NCBI RefSeq assembly: GCF_003688555.1
Contig: NZ_REFR01000014.1
Span: 186,001 to 250,000 of the forward strand
Direction of reading: 5' to 3'
Length of the DNA: 64,000 bases
From: Eilatimonas milleporae
Lineage (GTDB): Bacteria > Pseudomonadota > Alphaproteobacteria > Sphingomonadales > Kordiimonadaceae
The position numbers were made by a program, and so were the translations under genes. The notes beneath the pieces are model-generated. The model was not told the origin of the DNA, ran no database searches, and saw nothing but the letters and a program-made list of their open reading frames with translations. Shown piece after piece: positions 54,560-63,436 of this stretch (the first letter of the stretch is position 1; each line of letters begins with the position of its first letter).

Positions 54560-55227
54560 GATTCCACCGTCACCGGCAGGGGTGGCTTGGCCCTGGCGGC
54601 ATCGGCCGGGCGCAAATATGCGGGCTCCGGCCTCTGGACAACGGGGTCCAAATCCGCGGCCAGGCGGCCAAGAAGAACCGGATCAAGCGTCGATACCACC
54701 GCATCAAACCCCAGAATCTCAGCACCGCTGCCGCAAACCAGTCCGCCATGACGGGCGATCAGCGCACGCGCGACCGACCCGTCCAGACATGCCGCCTCGG
54801 TTCTGGCGCGGGGCAGAACCATGGACGGCAGCACATCGAAAGCCTGATGGAAAACCTGGCCGCCGCGTCCTGCCACAACGGCATGAACGCGACCCTCGGC
54901 GCCGCCGGCAATGGCCGCCTGAACCGCCAGAACCGGCAGGCTCATGACCCCGATACAGGGTACCGACAGGGCCAGCGCGAGGCCGCGTGCCACGGAAAGC
55001 CCCACCCGGACCCCGGTAAAGCTGCCCGGCCCCGTTGTCACGGCAATGCGGGATACATCGGCATAAGCGGTGCAGGCGTCCCGGTGAAGGCTGTCGATCA
55101 TCGGCAGCAGATGCTCCGCATGTCCCCGGCCGATGGTGTCGCTGCGGGTGGCACGCACAGCCCCGTCCTCGGCAAGGATGGCCGCCGAACAGGTTGCCTC
55201 ACAGGTGTCTATGGCGAGAAAGGACAT
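54556..55227 (-). CDS. tsaB: tRNA threonylcarbamoyladenosine biosynthesis protein TsaB
   Basis: 223 residues. The ASKHA fold shows SFLAIDTCEATCSAAIL, GRGHAEHLLPMIDSL and VTTGPGSFTGVRVGLSVARGLALAL. It is the scaffold partner of TsaD in making t6A37 on tRNA. It overlaps rimI by ATGA and lies 22 bases after the nitroreductase gene, in one minus-strand transcript. Confidence 0.95.
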   Translation of the reverse strand: MSFLAIDTCEATCSAAILAEDGAVRATRSDTIGRGHAEHLLPMIDSLHRDACTAYADVSRIAVTTGPGSFTGVRVGLSVARGLALALSVPCIGVMSLPVLAVQAAIAGGAEGRVHAVVAGRGGQVFHQAFDVLPSMVLPRARTEAACLDGSVARALIARHGGLVCGSGAEILGFDAVVSTLDPVLLGRLAADLDPVVQRPEPAYLRPADAARAKPPLPVTVES

Positions 55228-55249
55228 GTTTCAGGGCCGTAGCCTAAAA

Positions 55250-55840
55250 TCAAAGCACGGTCGCCGCGTCGTCAAAGTCCAACCGGGGACTGCGCGGAAA
55301 AATCCGTTCATCGGAGCCATGCCCCAGGGCACAGAGGAAGTTTGATCTGATATTGGTGCCGGCGAAGAACTCCCTGTCGACACCATCCCTGTCAAAACCG
55401 GACATCGGGCCACAGTCAAGGCCGAGGCTGCGCGCCGCCAGCATCAGATACGCCCCCTGCAGGGTCCCGTTGCGGAATGCGGTATCCTCGGCGACGGCAG
55501 GGTCCGCGAACCAGTTCGGCGCATCCGGATCATGGGGAAACAATTCGCCCAGACGAGAAGCAAAATCCCTGTCATACCCGATAATAGCCGTTGCCGGTGC
55601 GCCCATGACCTTGGCGACATTTCCCGCCATGAGATGCGGCTTCAGGCGGTTTTTGGCCTCATCGCTCATAATGAAAATCAGCCGTGCCGGTGAACAGTTG
55701 GCGCTGGTCGGCCCCATTTTCATCAAATCATAAAGGGCACGGATCTTATCTTCGCCCACGGCACGGTCCGTCCAGACATTGATCGACCGGGCAGTCCGGA
55801 AAAGCTGATCCAGACTTGCATCATCAAGCGCTTGGCCCAT
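55250..55840 (-). CDS. Nitroreductase family protein, RutE-like (malonic semialdehyde reductase type)
   Basis: 196 residues. Blocks LMKMGPTSANCSPARLIFI, AEDTAFRNGTLQGAYLMLAARSLGLDCGPMSGFDRDGVDREFF and RLDFDDA match RutE/HadB-type FMN reductases closely. The rest of the rut pyrimidine pathway is not here, and this gene is often found next to tsaB in alphaproteobacteria, so the real substrate may be another small enal or semialdehyde. Confidence 0.88.
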   Translation of the reverse strand: MGQALDDASLDQLFRTARSINVWTDRAVGEDKIRALYDLMKMGPTSANCSPARLIFIMSDEAKNRLKPHLMAGNVAKVMGAPATAIIGYDRDFASRLGELFPHDPDAPNWFADPAVAEDTAFRNGTLQGAYLMLAARSLGLDCGPMSGFDRDGVDREFFAGTNIRSNFLCALGHGSDERIFPRSPRLDFDDAATVL

Positions 55841-56246
55841 TTCATCGCTCCTTGAATATCTTAAGATTTCGACTTTGCTTTAAGACCCTGAACTAAGATC
55901 CCAGAAGGCCCTCAACTAAGATCCCAGAGTATGCGGATGTGCCCATCTTTTAATCGAGCCTGGGACGCTTGACCAGCGGACAACGCATGCGGGATGTGGC
56001 AAACGTCGGCATCGCCGCCGCCGACCCAGCGGCCTTTCCGGATAGCCCCCGGCTTTCATGATTTCCTGACGGGGCGAGGACACAGCCCATAGACCCCGGC
56101 CAGACCGCACCGCACCCGGCAGATGCAGAACAGGCCCCGTCTTTTGCCCCCCGCTTCACCGATACATCAGGCACCGATATATCAGGGCGCTCTTTTAGGT
56201 AAGAGAGCCCCTTGTCAGAAACCGGGCGCCACGCCACACTGCCCGC
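55841..56246. other. Gene-free stretch with a short direct repeat
   Basis: 406 bases between divergent genes. It contains two tandem copies of a 23-base unit, CCCT(G/C)AACTAAGATCCCAGA, at 55886-55908 and 55909-55929. The rest is GC-rich with no convincing gene; the minus-strand frame 55950-56480 is largely antisense to the deacetylase. Promoters for both neighbours should lie here. Confidence 0.5.
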
Positions 56247-57308
56247 ATGCAAAAATACCGCCCCCGCACCATCCGCCGTCTTGTCCGGACCATTGCCCTT
56301 GCAACCGCACTTCTGGCGGCGTTCACACCGGCCTCGGTCATGGCGGACCAGTCCGCCGTGATCCTGATGTATCACCGATTCGGTGAAGATACCTATCCGT
56401 CCACCAATATCAGACTTGAACAGTTTGACGCCCATCTGGAGCAATTGCGCCGGGGCGGATATCACGTCATGCCACTGCATGAGGTGATACGCCGTATCCG
56501 CACCCGGACGGATCTGCCGGAACGGTCCGTCGCCATCACTGTTGACGATGCATACGCCTCCGTCATGACCGAAGCCTGGCCACGGCTCAAAGCGGCCGGC
56601 ATGCCCATGACCCTGTTCGTTGCGGCCGATGCGGTGGATTCCGGGTCATCCAATTACATGCGTTGGGATGATATCAGGCGCCTGCGTGACGAGGGGGTCA
56701 CCATTGCAAATCACGGCGCCGGCCATCTGCATATGCTGTCCGTGCCCACGGCGGACGCCATTGCCGATATTCAGCGCGGCAACAGACGCCTGGAAGAGGA
56801 AGTGGGCGCCCCGGCAAAACTGTTTGCCTATCCTTACGGCGAATATGATGAAACGCTCGCGGCGGAAATCGCCACACTGGGATATGAAGCCGCTTTTGCC
56901 CAGTATTCCGCACCCGTCGGCTTCGACATGTCTCTGTTTTCCCTGCCACGGTTCGCTTTGAACGAACGGTACGGAACGTCAGACCGCTTCCGTCTCATCA
57001 GCCAGACATTGCCGCTGCCGGTCAGCGACCAGGTTCCACGCAACCCTGTGCTGGACGTCAAAGGCAATCCTCCGGCCATAGGGTTCACCGTTGAAGTCGA
57101 AGCCGGAAATCTTGCCGGGCTGGCGTGTTATCCAAGCCATCTGGGCAGGGCGGCGGATCTTGTCCAGCTGGGCCGGCGGGTCGAGGTGCGCTTTGACAGG
57201 CCCTTTCCGGCAGGCCGCAACCGGCTGAACTGCACCCTGCGCTCGCCCGACGGACGCTGGTACTGGTACGGCAAGATGTTCTATGTACCCGGCGGCATCC
57301 TTGACTGA
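56247..57308 (+). CDS. Secreted polysaccharide deacetylase family protein
   Basis: 353 residues. Signal peptide (TIALATALLAAFTPASVMA), then a NodB-type domain (about 35-235) with the first motif as AITVDDAYAS (Asp-Asp metal ligand) and the second as ANHGAGHLHM (two His), plus YPYGEYDE. A C-terminal beta domain (about 265-350) is extra and may bind glycan. It probably deacetylates a periplasmic or surface sugar polymer. Divergent from the nitroreductase gene. Confidence 0.88.
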   Translation: MQKYRPRTIRRLVRTIALATALLAAFTPASVMADQSAVILMYHRFGEDTYPSTNIRLEQFDAHLEQLRRGGYHVMPLHEVIRRIRTRTDLPERSVAITVDDAYASVMTEAWPRLKAAGMPMTLFVAADAVDSGSSNYMRWDDIRRLRDEGVTIANHGAGHLHMLSVPTADAIADIQRGNRRLEEEVGAPAKLFAYPYGEYDETLAAEIATLGYEAAFAQYSAPVGFDMSLFSLPRFALNERYGTSDRFRLISQTLPLPVSDQVPRNPVLDVKGNPPAIGFTVEVEAGNLAGLACYPSHLGRAADLVQLGRRVEVRFDRPFPAGRNRLNCTLRSPDGRWYWYGKMFYVPGGILD

Positions 57309-57368
57309 TCGGGGCTCACACTCGCGGGCTTCCGCCAATCGGTCAGGCATGAAGGACCGGGAGAAGGC

Positions 57369-57923
57369 TTAAACGGGACGGACGTCCACCACCTCCGGCA
57401 CATAATATTTCAGCAAATTCTCGATACCGTGTTTCAACGTCATCGTCGAACTGGGGCAGCCGGAACAGGCGCCCTGCATCTGCAGATAGACAATGCCTTC
57501 CCTGAAACCACGGTAAACGATATCACCGCCATCCTGCGCCACGGCAGGCCGCACTTTTTCATCCAGAAGAACCTTGATCTGCTCGATGATGTCGGCGTCG
57601 GCCTCGTCTTCTTCAACCGCGACCTCGTCCTCGACTTCAGCGGTTATGACAGGGGCACCTGATGCGAAAAAGGCCATCAGGGCCGCCAGGATTTCAGGCT
57701 TCAGGCCGGTCCAGTCGGCGTCGGATGCCTTGGAGACGGACACATAGTCGCTGCCCAGAAACACGCCCGCGACGCCCTCTACACCGAACAGGGCCTGCGC
57801 CAACGGCGAATCCTCCGCCCCGTCCGGGCCGGAGAAATGGGCCGATCCGCTCGCCATCACCACCTGCCCGGGTAGGAATTTCAGCGTTTCGGGGTTCGGG
57901 GTTGTCTCGGTTTCAATAAACAT
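57369..57923 (-). CDS. NfuA/NifU-type Fe-S scaffold protein
   Basis: 184 residues. N-terminal scaffold-like domain (MFIETETTPNPETLKFLPGQVV ... LFGVEGVAGVFLGSDYVSVSK), an acidic linker (EVEDEVAVEEDEADAD), then the NifU C-terminal domain with the cluster-binding pair CSGC (GACSGCPSSTMTLKHGIENLL). It carries and delivers 4Fe-4S or 2Fe-2S clusters. ATG 57923 fits the conserved start; the longer frame to 58265 is unsupported. Convergent with the deacetylase. Confidence 0.94.
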   Translation of the reverse strand: MFIETETTPNPETLKFLPGQVVMASGSAHFSGPDGAEDSPLAQALFGVEGVAGVFLGSDYVSVSKASDADWTGLKPEILAALMAFFASGAPVITAEVEDEVAVEEDEADADIIEQIKVLLDEKVRPAVAQDGGDIVYRGFREGIVYLQMQGACSGCPSSTMTLKHGIENLLKYYVPEVVDVRPV

Positions 57924-58023
57924 GACCAAATCCTTCCGGTTTCTTCCCGTCATTTGGGGCATTCCCGCCGCAAGGTCAAGCGTAACAGGCGAAACAAATC
58001 CCGAATTTTTGGACTGCCGGCGG

Positions 58024-58581
58024 CTATGACCAGCGATGACGCAACATATCCAGGGCCTGCTCAAGCGGGCCACGGCCGCCTTCAAGGCGGCAGCGCACCA
58101 GGGCACCCTGTATATGATCCAGGGCGGCACGGGCCTCATCCTGCGCGTCACCGGCGGCGAAACGGGTCTCGGCCAGGGCGGCGGCCAGCCCCTGCCGCCA
58201 GACTGCCACAGCCGTGCGAATCTGGGGACCGAACAGAAAGGCCCCCTCCCCGAACATGAGGGCATTCATCAGGCAGACCGGCACATGGCCGCCATAATAC
58301 AGCGCCGTCCCGTCGAGGCTGTTGCGCAGCCGCGCGCCGGCATCTTCCTCTCCATGCAAGGGCGCAAGAACAAGCGTGCGCAGCCGTCCGCCGGCATGGG
58401 CCAGAACCTGCCGGGCCATCGTCTTTTTGCCGCCGGGGAAGTGATGATACAATGTCGCCTTCCTCAGGCCGGCGGCCTCGGCCAGTGCGGACAGACTGGC
58501 CCCGTCATATCCCCGTGCGGAAAAAACATCGTGAAAGGCCTGCGTCAGGTCCGCCCGGCTCAGGCGCGCGACACGCGGCAT
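58024..58581 (-). CDS. TetR family transcriptional regulator
   Basis: 185 residues. N-terminal helix-turn-helix (FHDVFSARGYDGASLSALAEAAGLRKATLYHHFPGGKKTM) and a ligand domain resembling the YxaF/LmrA subgroup. ATG 58581 is used; the frame to 58602 would start inside the palindrome. A perfect 8-bp inverted repeat (58595-58618) lies just upstream, so it is almost certainly autoregulated; the divergent penicillin-binding protein gene starts about 190 bases away. Confidence 0.88.
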   Translation of the reverse strand: MPRVARLSRADLTQAFHDVFSARGYDGASLSALAEAAGLRKATLYHHFPGGKKTMARQVLAHAGGRLRTLVLAPLHGEEDAGARLRNSLDGTALYYGGHVPVCLMNALMFGEGAFLFGPQIRTAVAVWRQGLAAALAETRFAAGDAQDEARAALDHIQGALVRCRLEGGRGPLEQALDMLRHRWS

Positions 58582-58594
58582 CGCTTTCTCCCAA

Positions 58595-58618
58595 ATAACC
58601 AATCGATCGGTTGGTTAT
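58595..58618. promoter_or_regulatory. TetR operator palindrome
   Basis: ATAACCAA and TTGGTTAT flank TCGATCGG: perfect 8-bp arms around an 8-base near-palindromic centre. It lies 13 bases upstream of the tetR start and fits the operator style of TetR repressors. Confidence 0.82.
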
Positions 58619-58806
58619 AATAACCCGCCACAGCGATCGTGTCAGCCTGAAAACACCGCGCCGGTCAGGGTCCGGCCTTGCCGTGGGCCTTGGCATTGCC
58701 ATATTTGCCGCGCAAAACCCTTAGCGGATACACATACCGGTTAAGGGTTTGCGCATCACTTGACGCTATCCTTGCCAAAATCGTTTCCAAAAACAGTTTC
58801 CGGGAC

Positions 58807-60753
58807 ATGGCCGCAAACCGACGTACAAAAAAAACATCCGCTCCGGCCAAGGCCCCGAAAACCGGCCCGGCCGTACCGTCCAGGCGCCGTGACAAGGGGG
58901 TTCTGGCCCGGCTTATGTACGGGCTGGCGGTGGTTGGGGTTTGGGGTGCGTTCGCCGGTGTTGTCGGGCTTGCCTACCTGGCCCACGATCTGCCCGATCT
59001 CGGCAATCTGGCGCCGCCCGGCACAGGCGAACGTGCCATTCTGATCAAAGCCGCCGATGGCTCCACACTGGTCCGCAGTGGCCCCATTTACGGAGACTGG
59101 ATTGACTTCGAGGCCATGCCGGACACGCTTATCCGCGCCTTTCTGGCCGTGGAAGACCGCAGTTTTTTTGAACATGGTGGTGTGGACGGCAAAGGGCTGG
59201 CCCGCGCGGCTTTCACCAACATCAGAGAAGGGCGCGTTCTGTCCGGCGGGTCGACAATCACCCAGCAGCTTGCCAAAAATCTGTTTTTGACCAGCGACCG
59301 CACCATCCGGCGCAAAGCACAGGAATTGCTGCTGGCCTTCTGGCTGGAGCAGAAATTCCGCAAGGATCAGATCCTGACCCTGTATCTGAACCGGGTTTAT
59401 TTCGGTGGGGGCGCCTACGGTATCGATGCGGCCGCGCGCAAATATTTCGGTCACAGCGCGCGCCGTCTGACCATTGGCGAGGCCGCGCTGCTGGCCGGTC
59501 TGGTCAAGGCACCGTCACGGCTGGCCCCCCATATCAATCCGGAAGGCGCCTGGGAGCGCGCGCGCGTGGTGCTGAGCGCCATGGTCGATGGCGGCGTCCT
59601 GAGCCTGAAGGCGGCGGCGGCGATTTCGGACAAGCCGCCCGCGATCATACCGGACCGGGCAGGGGTGCATGTCCGCTATTTCACCGACTGGATCGAAACG
59701 GAATCCATGCGGCTTCTGGGCAAACGGGCCATGGGCCAATCGATGATCATATACACCACGCTGGACCCGGACACCCAACTGAAGGCGGCCCATGCCCTTG
59801 AAAGCAGCCTTGCCGATGAAGGCAAAACCCATAACGCAAACCAGGGCGCCCTTGTCGCGACGGACCATGACGGCGCGGTGCGGGCCATGGTGGGCGGGCG
59901 GCATTACGGCAGCAGCCAGTTCAATCGCGCGGTCCAGGCACAGCGCCAGCCCGGATCCGCCTTCAAGCTGTTTTCCTATCTTGCGGCCATGGAAATGGGG
60001 GTCCGTCCGAGCGATGTCTACCGCGACGAACCTATCCGTGTGGGCACATGGAGCCCCAAGAATTACACAGGACGTTTCGACGGCGAAATGACGGTGCGCG
60101 AAGCCTTTGCCCGTTCCATCAACACCATCGCGGTCAAGGTGGCGGAGGAGACCGGCCGCAAGCGGGTGGCCGCCATGGCGAAACGTCTCGGCATCTCAAC
60201 ACCGGTGGAACCGCTGGCCAGCCTGCCCCTGGGGACGGAGGAAGTACGCCTGATCGACCTGACCAGCGCCTATGCGACCGTCGCCAATGGCGGCCATGCC
60301 GCCGACCCTTACGGCATTGTCGAGATCACGACGCTGTCCGGCGAAGTGCTGTACCGTTTGCCGCCACGACGTCCCATCACCGTTCTGGCCCGCCCTCTGG
60401 CGCGCGACATGGCCGAAATGCTCACAGCGGTCATTGGCTGGGGGTCGGGCAAACAGGCAAAAATAGGCCGCCCCGCCGCCGGAAAATCAGGCACGTCACA
60501 AGATAGCCGCGATGCCGTTTTCGTCGGCTTCACCAGCGATCTGACAGCCGCCGTATGGGTGGGCAATGACGACAGCACTGCCATGAAGGGGGTCACAGGC
60601 GGCAGTCTGCCCGCCCGCATCTGGGGCCGCTTCATGACAGCGGCGCATCAGGGCCTGCCGCCCCGTCCCCTCCTGATCGACGCGGAGCTGTTCGAGGCCG
60701 GCGCACGCGGACAGGATAGACGCGGCCGTGCCACCGCCGGCACCCTGCCCTGA
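58807..60753 (+). CDS. Class A penicillin-binding protein (PBP1A-like family)
   Basis: 648 residues. A basic cytoplasmic tail, a membrane helix (LMYGLAVVGVWGAFAGVVGLAYLA), a GT51 glycosyltransferase domain (AVEDRSFFEHGG, GGSTITQQLAKNLFL, RKAQELLLAFWLEQKF) and a transpeptidase domain with QPGSAFKLF (SxxK), SIN (SxN) and AGKSGTSQD (KSGT). It polymerises and cross-links peptidoglycan. ATG 58807 is chosen because the frame before it is not family-like. Possibly a PbpC-like or second PBP1; it has no extra C-terminal domain. Confidence 0.93.
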   Translation: MAANRRTKKTSAPAKAPKTGPAVPSRRRDKGVLARLMYGLAVVGVWGAFAGVVGLAYLAHDLPDLGNLAPPGTGERAILIKAADGSTLVRSGPIYGDWIDFEAMPDTLIRAFLAVEDRSFFEHGGVDGKGLARAAFTNIREGRVLSGGSTITQQLAKNLFLTSDRTIRRKAQELLLAFWLEQKFRKDQILTLYLNRVYFGGGAYGIDAAARKYFGHSARRLTIGEAALLAGLVKAPSRLAPHINPEGAWERARVVLSAMVDGGVLSLKAAAAISDKPPAIIPDRAGVHVRYFTDWIETESMRLLGKRAMGQSMIIYTTLDPDTQLKAAHALESSLADEGKTHNANQGALVATDHDGAVRAMVGGRHYGSSQFNRAVQAQRQPGSAFKLFSYLAAMEMGVRPSDVYRDEPIRVGTWSPKNYTGRFDGEMTVREAFARSINTIAVKVAEETGRKRVAAMAKRLGISTPVEPLASLPLGTEEVRLIDLTSAYATVANGGHAADPYGIVEITTLSGEVLYRLPPRRPITVLARPLARDMAEMLTAVIGWGSGKQAKIGRPAAGKSGTSQDSRDAVFVGFTSDLTAAVWVGNDDSTAMKGVTGGSLPARIWGRFMTAAHQGLPPRPLLIDAELFEAGARGQDRRGRATAGTLP

Positions 60754-60809
60754 TACCAGGCCACCTGTCATATGCCATATGGCGGTCGGTGCGGGTAACC
60801 GCCTGCGGG

Positions 60810-61502
60810 TCACACCGCGGCTAGGCGGACCGCCATCAGCGCACCGCCGTGATGTGTCAGCCAGGACCGGTGCTGGCGCCACTCGGCGCACAGGCGCGCC
60901 ACATGCGCCCAGAACCGGGGGGAATGGTTCAGTTCCAGAAGGTGCGCCACTTCATGCGCCACCAGATACCGGACCACCGGGGGCGGGGCGAGCATGATAC
61001 GCCAGTTGAAACGCAGGGTGCCCCTGCTGGAACAACTGCCCCAGCGGGTCCGCATGTCGCCGATGCTGATTCGCGACGGCGCCACATTCAGCCTGTCGCC
61101 ATATCCGCGCGCAATCGGCGCAATGTGCGCCCGCGCCGATGCCCTCAGCCAGCGCTGCAGGCGGGCCGGCGCCTGATCGGCGGGGCCGCCGACAGTCAGA
61201 CAGTCTTCTTCCAGCCGGATGGTACGGGGAGATATGTCCGTATAGGCGATCCGGCGCCCGATCCCCAGATACGGCAACATGTCGCCGGGGCCGAGCGGGT
61301 GCGGATGACGCGCCCGTTCGTTCAGCATCCAGTCCCTGTGGTCGCGTACGAAGCGTTCCGCCGTACGGGCGCTGACCCCTGCCGGCAGACTGACGCGGAA
61401 TTCATCGCTGGCCGGATCGTATCTGAGAACCAGACGGCGGGCCTGGGCGTGACGGCGGAAACGGACAGCCATACCGTCCATCTGCAGCAGCGCGACCGTC
61501 AT
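60810..61502 (-). CDS. YgjP-like metallopeptidase (M48-related, DUF45)
   Basis: 230 residues. The zinc site [16 protein letters not shown] (HExxH plus downstream His) and the preceding [26 protein letters not shown] block identify the family. No signal peptide, so cytoplasmic. Function is not established. The ATG at 61502 overlaps the ycgN stop by four bases, giving a coupled pair; longer starts run into that gene. Confidence 0.9.
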   Translation of the reverse strand: MTVALLQMDGMAVRFRRHAQARRLVLRYDPASDEFRVSLPAGVSARTAERFVRDHRDWMLNERARHPHPLGPGDMLPYLGIGRRIAYTDISPRTIRLEEDCLTVGGPADQAPARLQRWLRASARAHIAPIARGYGDRLNVAPSRISIGDMRTRWGSCSSRGTLRFNWRIMLAPPPVVRYLVAHEVAHLLELNHSPRFWAHVARLCAEWRQHRSWLTHHGGALMAVRLAAV

Positions 61503-61927
61503 GCCGGCCAGTCCACGATATGGTCTTCCAGATCGCCGGCATCGCGCTCGTCCACCACCCTGCCCCGCACGCTGATTCCGGCCGTGTGCACGCTGTCCGG
61601 ATCCCCGCTGACAAGCGGGTGCCACTCCGGCAGGTCCCTGCCTTCGGCCAGCAGGCGGTAAGCACAGGTGCCGGGCATCCAGCGCATGGTCTCCTCAAGG
61701 TCGGGGCTGAGGCGGACACAGGTCGCCACATAGCGGCGTCTCTCGGCATACCGGCGGCAGCGGACGCGGTCCAGGTCCAGCATGCGGCAGGCCACATTGG
61801 TATAATGAACCGCACCCGTGTCGGCGTCTTCCAGCTTGTGCAAACAGCATTTCCCGCATCCGTCGCACAGGGATTCCCATTCCGCTTCCGTCATTTCGGA
61901 AAGTGATTTTTCCCGCCAGAAAGCCAT
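61499..61927 (-). CDS. YcgN family cysteine cluster protein (UPF0260)
   Basis: 142 residues with many cysteines in family positions: [67 protein letters not shown]. Likely binds zinc or an Fe-S cluster; role unknown. ATG 61927 matches the conserved MAFWREKSL start. It is 23 bases after the SCO1 gene. Confidence 0.93.
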   Translation of the reverse strand: MAFWREKSLSEMTEAEWESLCDGCGKCCLHKLEDADTGAVHYTNVACRMLDLDRVRCRRYAERRRYVATCVRLSPDLEETMRWMPGTCAYRLLAEGRDLPEWHPLVSGDPDSVHTAGISVRGRVVDERDAGDLEDHIVDWPA

Positions 61928-61950
61928 CGGCCCGGTTCCGGATAAACGGC

Positions 61951-62580
61951 TCAGGACGCCAGAAGCGGTCTCAGGACGTCCGCCATCGAGGCGGGCGTAT
62001 CCTTCGATGTGAAGACACGCTCGAACGAGCCGTCCGGCCCCATCAGGAAATCGACCCATAAATGATTGATCAGATAGCCGTCATAGCTGGGGTCTTCGAC
62101 AACTTCGCGGTACACGCGGTAGGCCTTGACCACGGCATCGACGTCCGCCTCGCTTCCGGTCAGCCCGATCAGGCGCGGATGATACTGGCCGACAAAATCG
62201 GCCAGCATTTCCGGCGTGTCGCGCGCCGGATCAAGGGTGATGAACAGGGGCTGCACCGGTGTTGTGTCCAGTCCTTCCTCTTCCAGCAGGTTAAGCGTGG
62301 CGGTGATTTTTTCCATCTCGATCGGACAGATGTCGGGGCACAGGGAATAGCCGAAAAAAATCAGCATGTAGCGCCCGCGAAAATCAACGTCCCGCATCCT
62401 TTCGCCGGTGTGCGCCGTCAGTTCAAACGGACCGCCGGGGCCGTTCGCCACACTGATGTCATCCCCGCCGTCCGTCGTCACACCGCCCGGCTGTGGCGCG
62501 TCCGAAAAAAAGCGGATCGCCACCAGACCGACGGCCACAACCACGACAAGAGCCCAGGCGATCACTCGAACAGCACGCAT
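61951..62580 (-). CDS. SCO1/SenC family copper chaperone
   Basis: 209 residues. N-terminal membrane anchor ([20 protein letters not shown]) and a periplasmic thioredoxin-like domain with [15 protein letters not shown] (CxxxC copper ligands) and the distal His in LINHLWVDF. It delivers copper or reduces thiols for the CuA centre of cytochrome oxidase. ATG 62580 has GGAGA seven bases upstream; ATG 62586 is the alternative. First gene of a three-gene minus-strand run (sco, ycgN, ygjP-like). Confidence 0.93.
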   Translation of the reverse strand: MRAVRVIAWALVVVVAVGLVAIRFFSDAPQPGGVTTDGGDDISVANGPGGPFELTAHTGERMRDVDFRGRYMLIFFGYSLCPDICPIEMEKITATLNLLEEEGLDTTPVQPLFITLDPARDTPEMLADFVGQYHPRLIGLTGSEADVDAVVKAYRVYREVVEDPSYDGYLINHLWVDFLMGPDGSFERVFTSKDTPASMADVLRPLLAS

Positions 62581-62801
62581 TTTCATTCTCCATGACGGCG
62601 GCACATGCGCACACCCCTTGACGTTTCCACGCCGAAGAGGCACGGCTGGCGTAACGGCCTTGTGATATGGCCGCCATTATACAAATATACAAGGCTACCG
62701 TAACAAATACCGGGACCTTATATAAACGCACCCGGCAAGCTCGGCCACCATCCGGGGGCTGGCAAAATGTCGCGGAAAAACGGAGTTTCTGGGAACGGAT
62801 C

Positions 62802-63383
62802 ATGAGCGTCTTTTATCGTTTTCTTTTCGGCCTTTTCATTCTAGTCGGCATCTCGGGCCTGCCGCTGGCGATGACGGGACCGGCGTCCGCCCAGTCGCCG
62901 CAATTCGATCTGCTTCAGGCCATCGACAATGAAGACCTGCAGAAGGTGACGGATCTTCTGTCCAAGGGCGTTTCCGCCAATACGCGGCAAAGGTCGAGCG
63001 GCAAGCCCGCCCTGATCATCGCCGCCGAAAAGGGCAACATGGCCATGGTGGAGAAATTGCTCGAATATCGTGCCAGCCCGAATGTCGCCGACCCGGAACG
63101 GGGGACGACGGCCCTGATGCTGCGGGCCATCGCCGGCGACGTCGAGATGATCAACCTTCTGGTCACCAAGGGGGCGGACCTGAACAAGGCCGATGTGGGC
63201 CTGGAAACCGCCCTGATCAAGGCGGTGCGCGCCCGCAAATTCAGCGCGGTCAGGGCCCTTCTGGATGCCGGCGCCGACCCCAATGTTCAGGATTTGACCG
63301 GAAAAACCGCCCTGGAATATGCCCGACTGAACCGGAACCGGCGGGTACAGCGCCTGCTGGAAGAGGCGGGGGCGACCTATTAG
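62802..63383 (+). CDS. Exported ankyrin repeat protein
   Basis: 193 residues. Signal peptide (MSVFYRFLFGLFILVGISGLPLAMTGPASAQ) then about four ankyrin repeats (for example KPALIIAAEKGNMAMVEKLLEYRASPNVADP and TALIKAVRARKFSAVRALLDAGADPNVQD). Probably periplasmic and protein-binding. Starts within the longer frame from 62667 were rejected as that part is not protein-like. Followed by the CobD-like gene 53 bases on. Confidence 0.88.
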   Translation: MSVFYRFLFGLFILVGISGLPLAMTGPASAQSPQFDLLQAIDNEDLQKVTDLLSKGVSANTRQRSSGKPALIIAAEKGNMAMVEKLLEYRASPNVADPERGTTALMLRAIAGDVEMINLLVTKGADLNKADVGLETALIKAVRARKFSAVRALLDAGADPNVQDLTGKTALEYARLNRNRRVQRLLEEAGATY

Positions 63384-63436
63384 GGGCGGGCCTTCAGTCC
63401 GCCGCGAAGACGGCCGTCATCAGGGCACGGCATAGC

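Noticed and set aside
55950-56480. 176-codon minus-strand frame overlapping the deacetylase start
   Set aside because: Half is antisense to the signal peptide and NodB domain of a clear gene, and the rest shows no family or ribosome-binding site.
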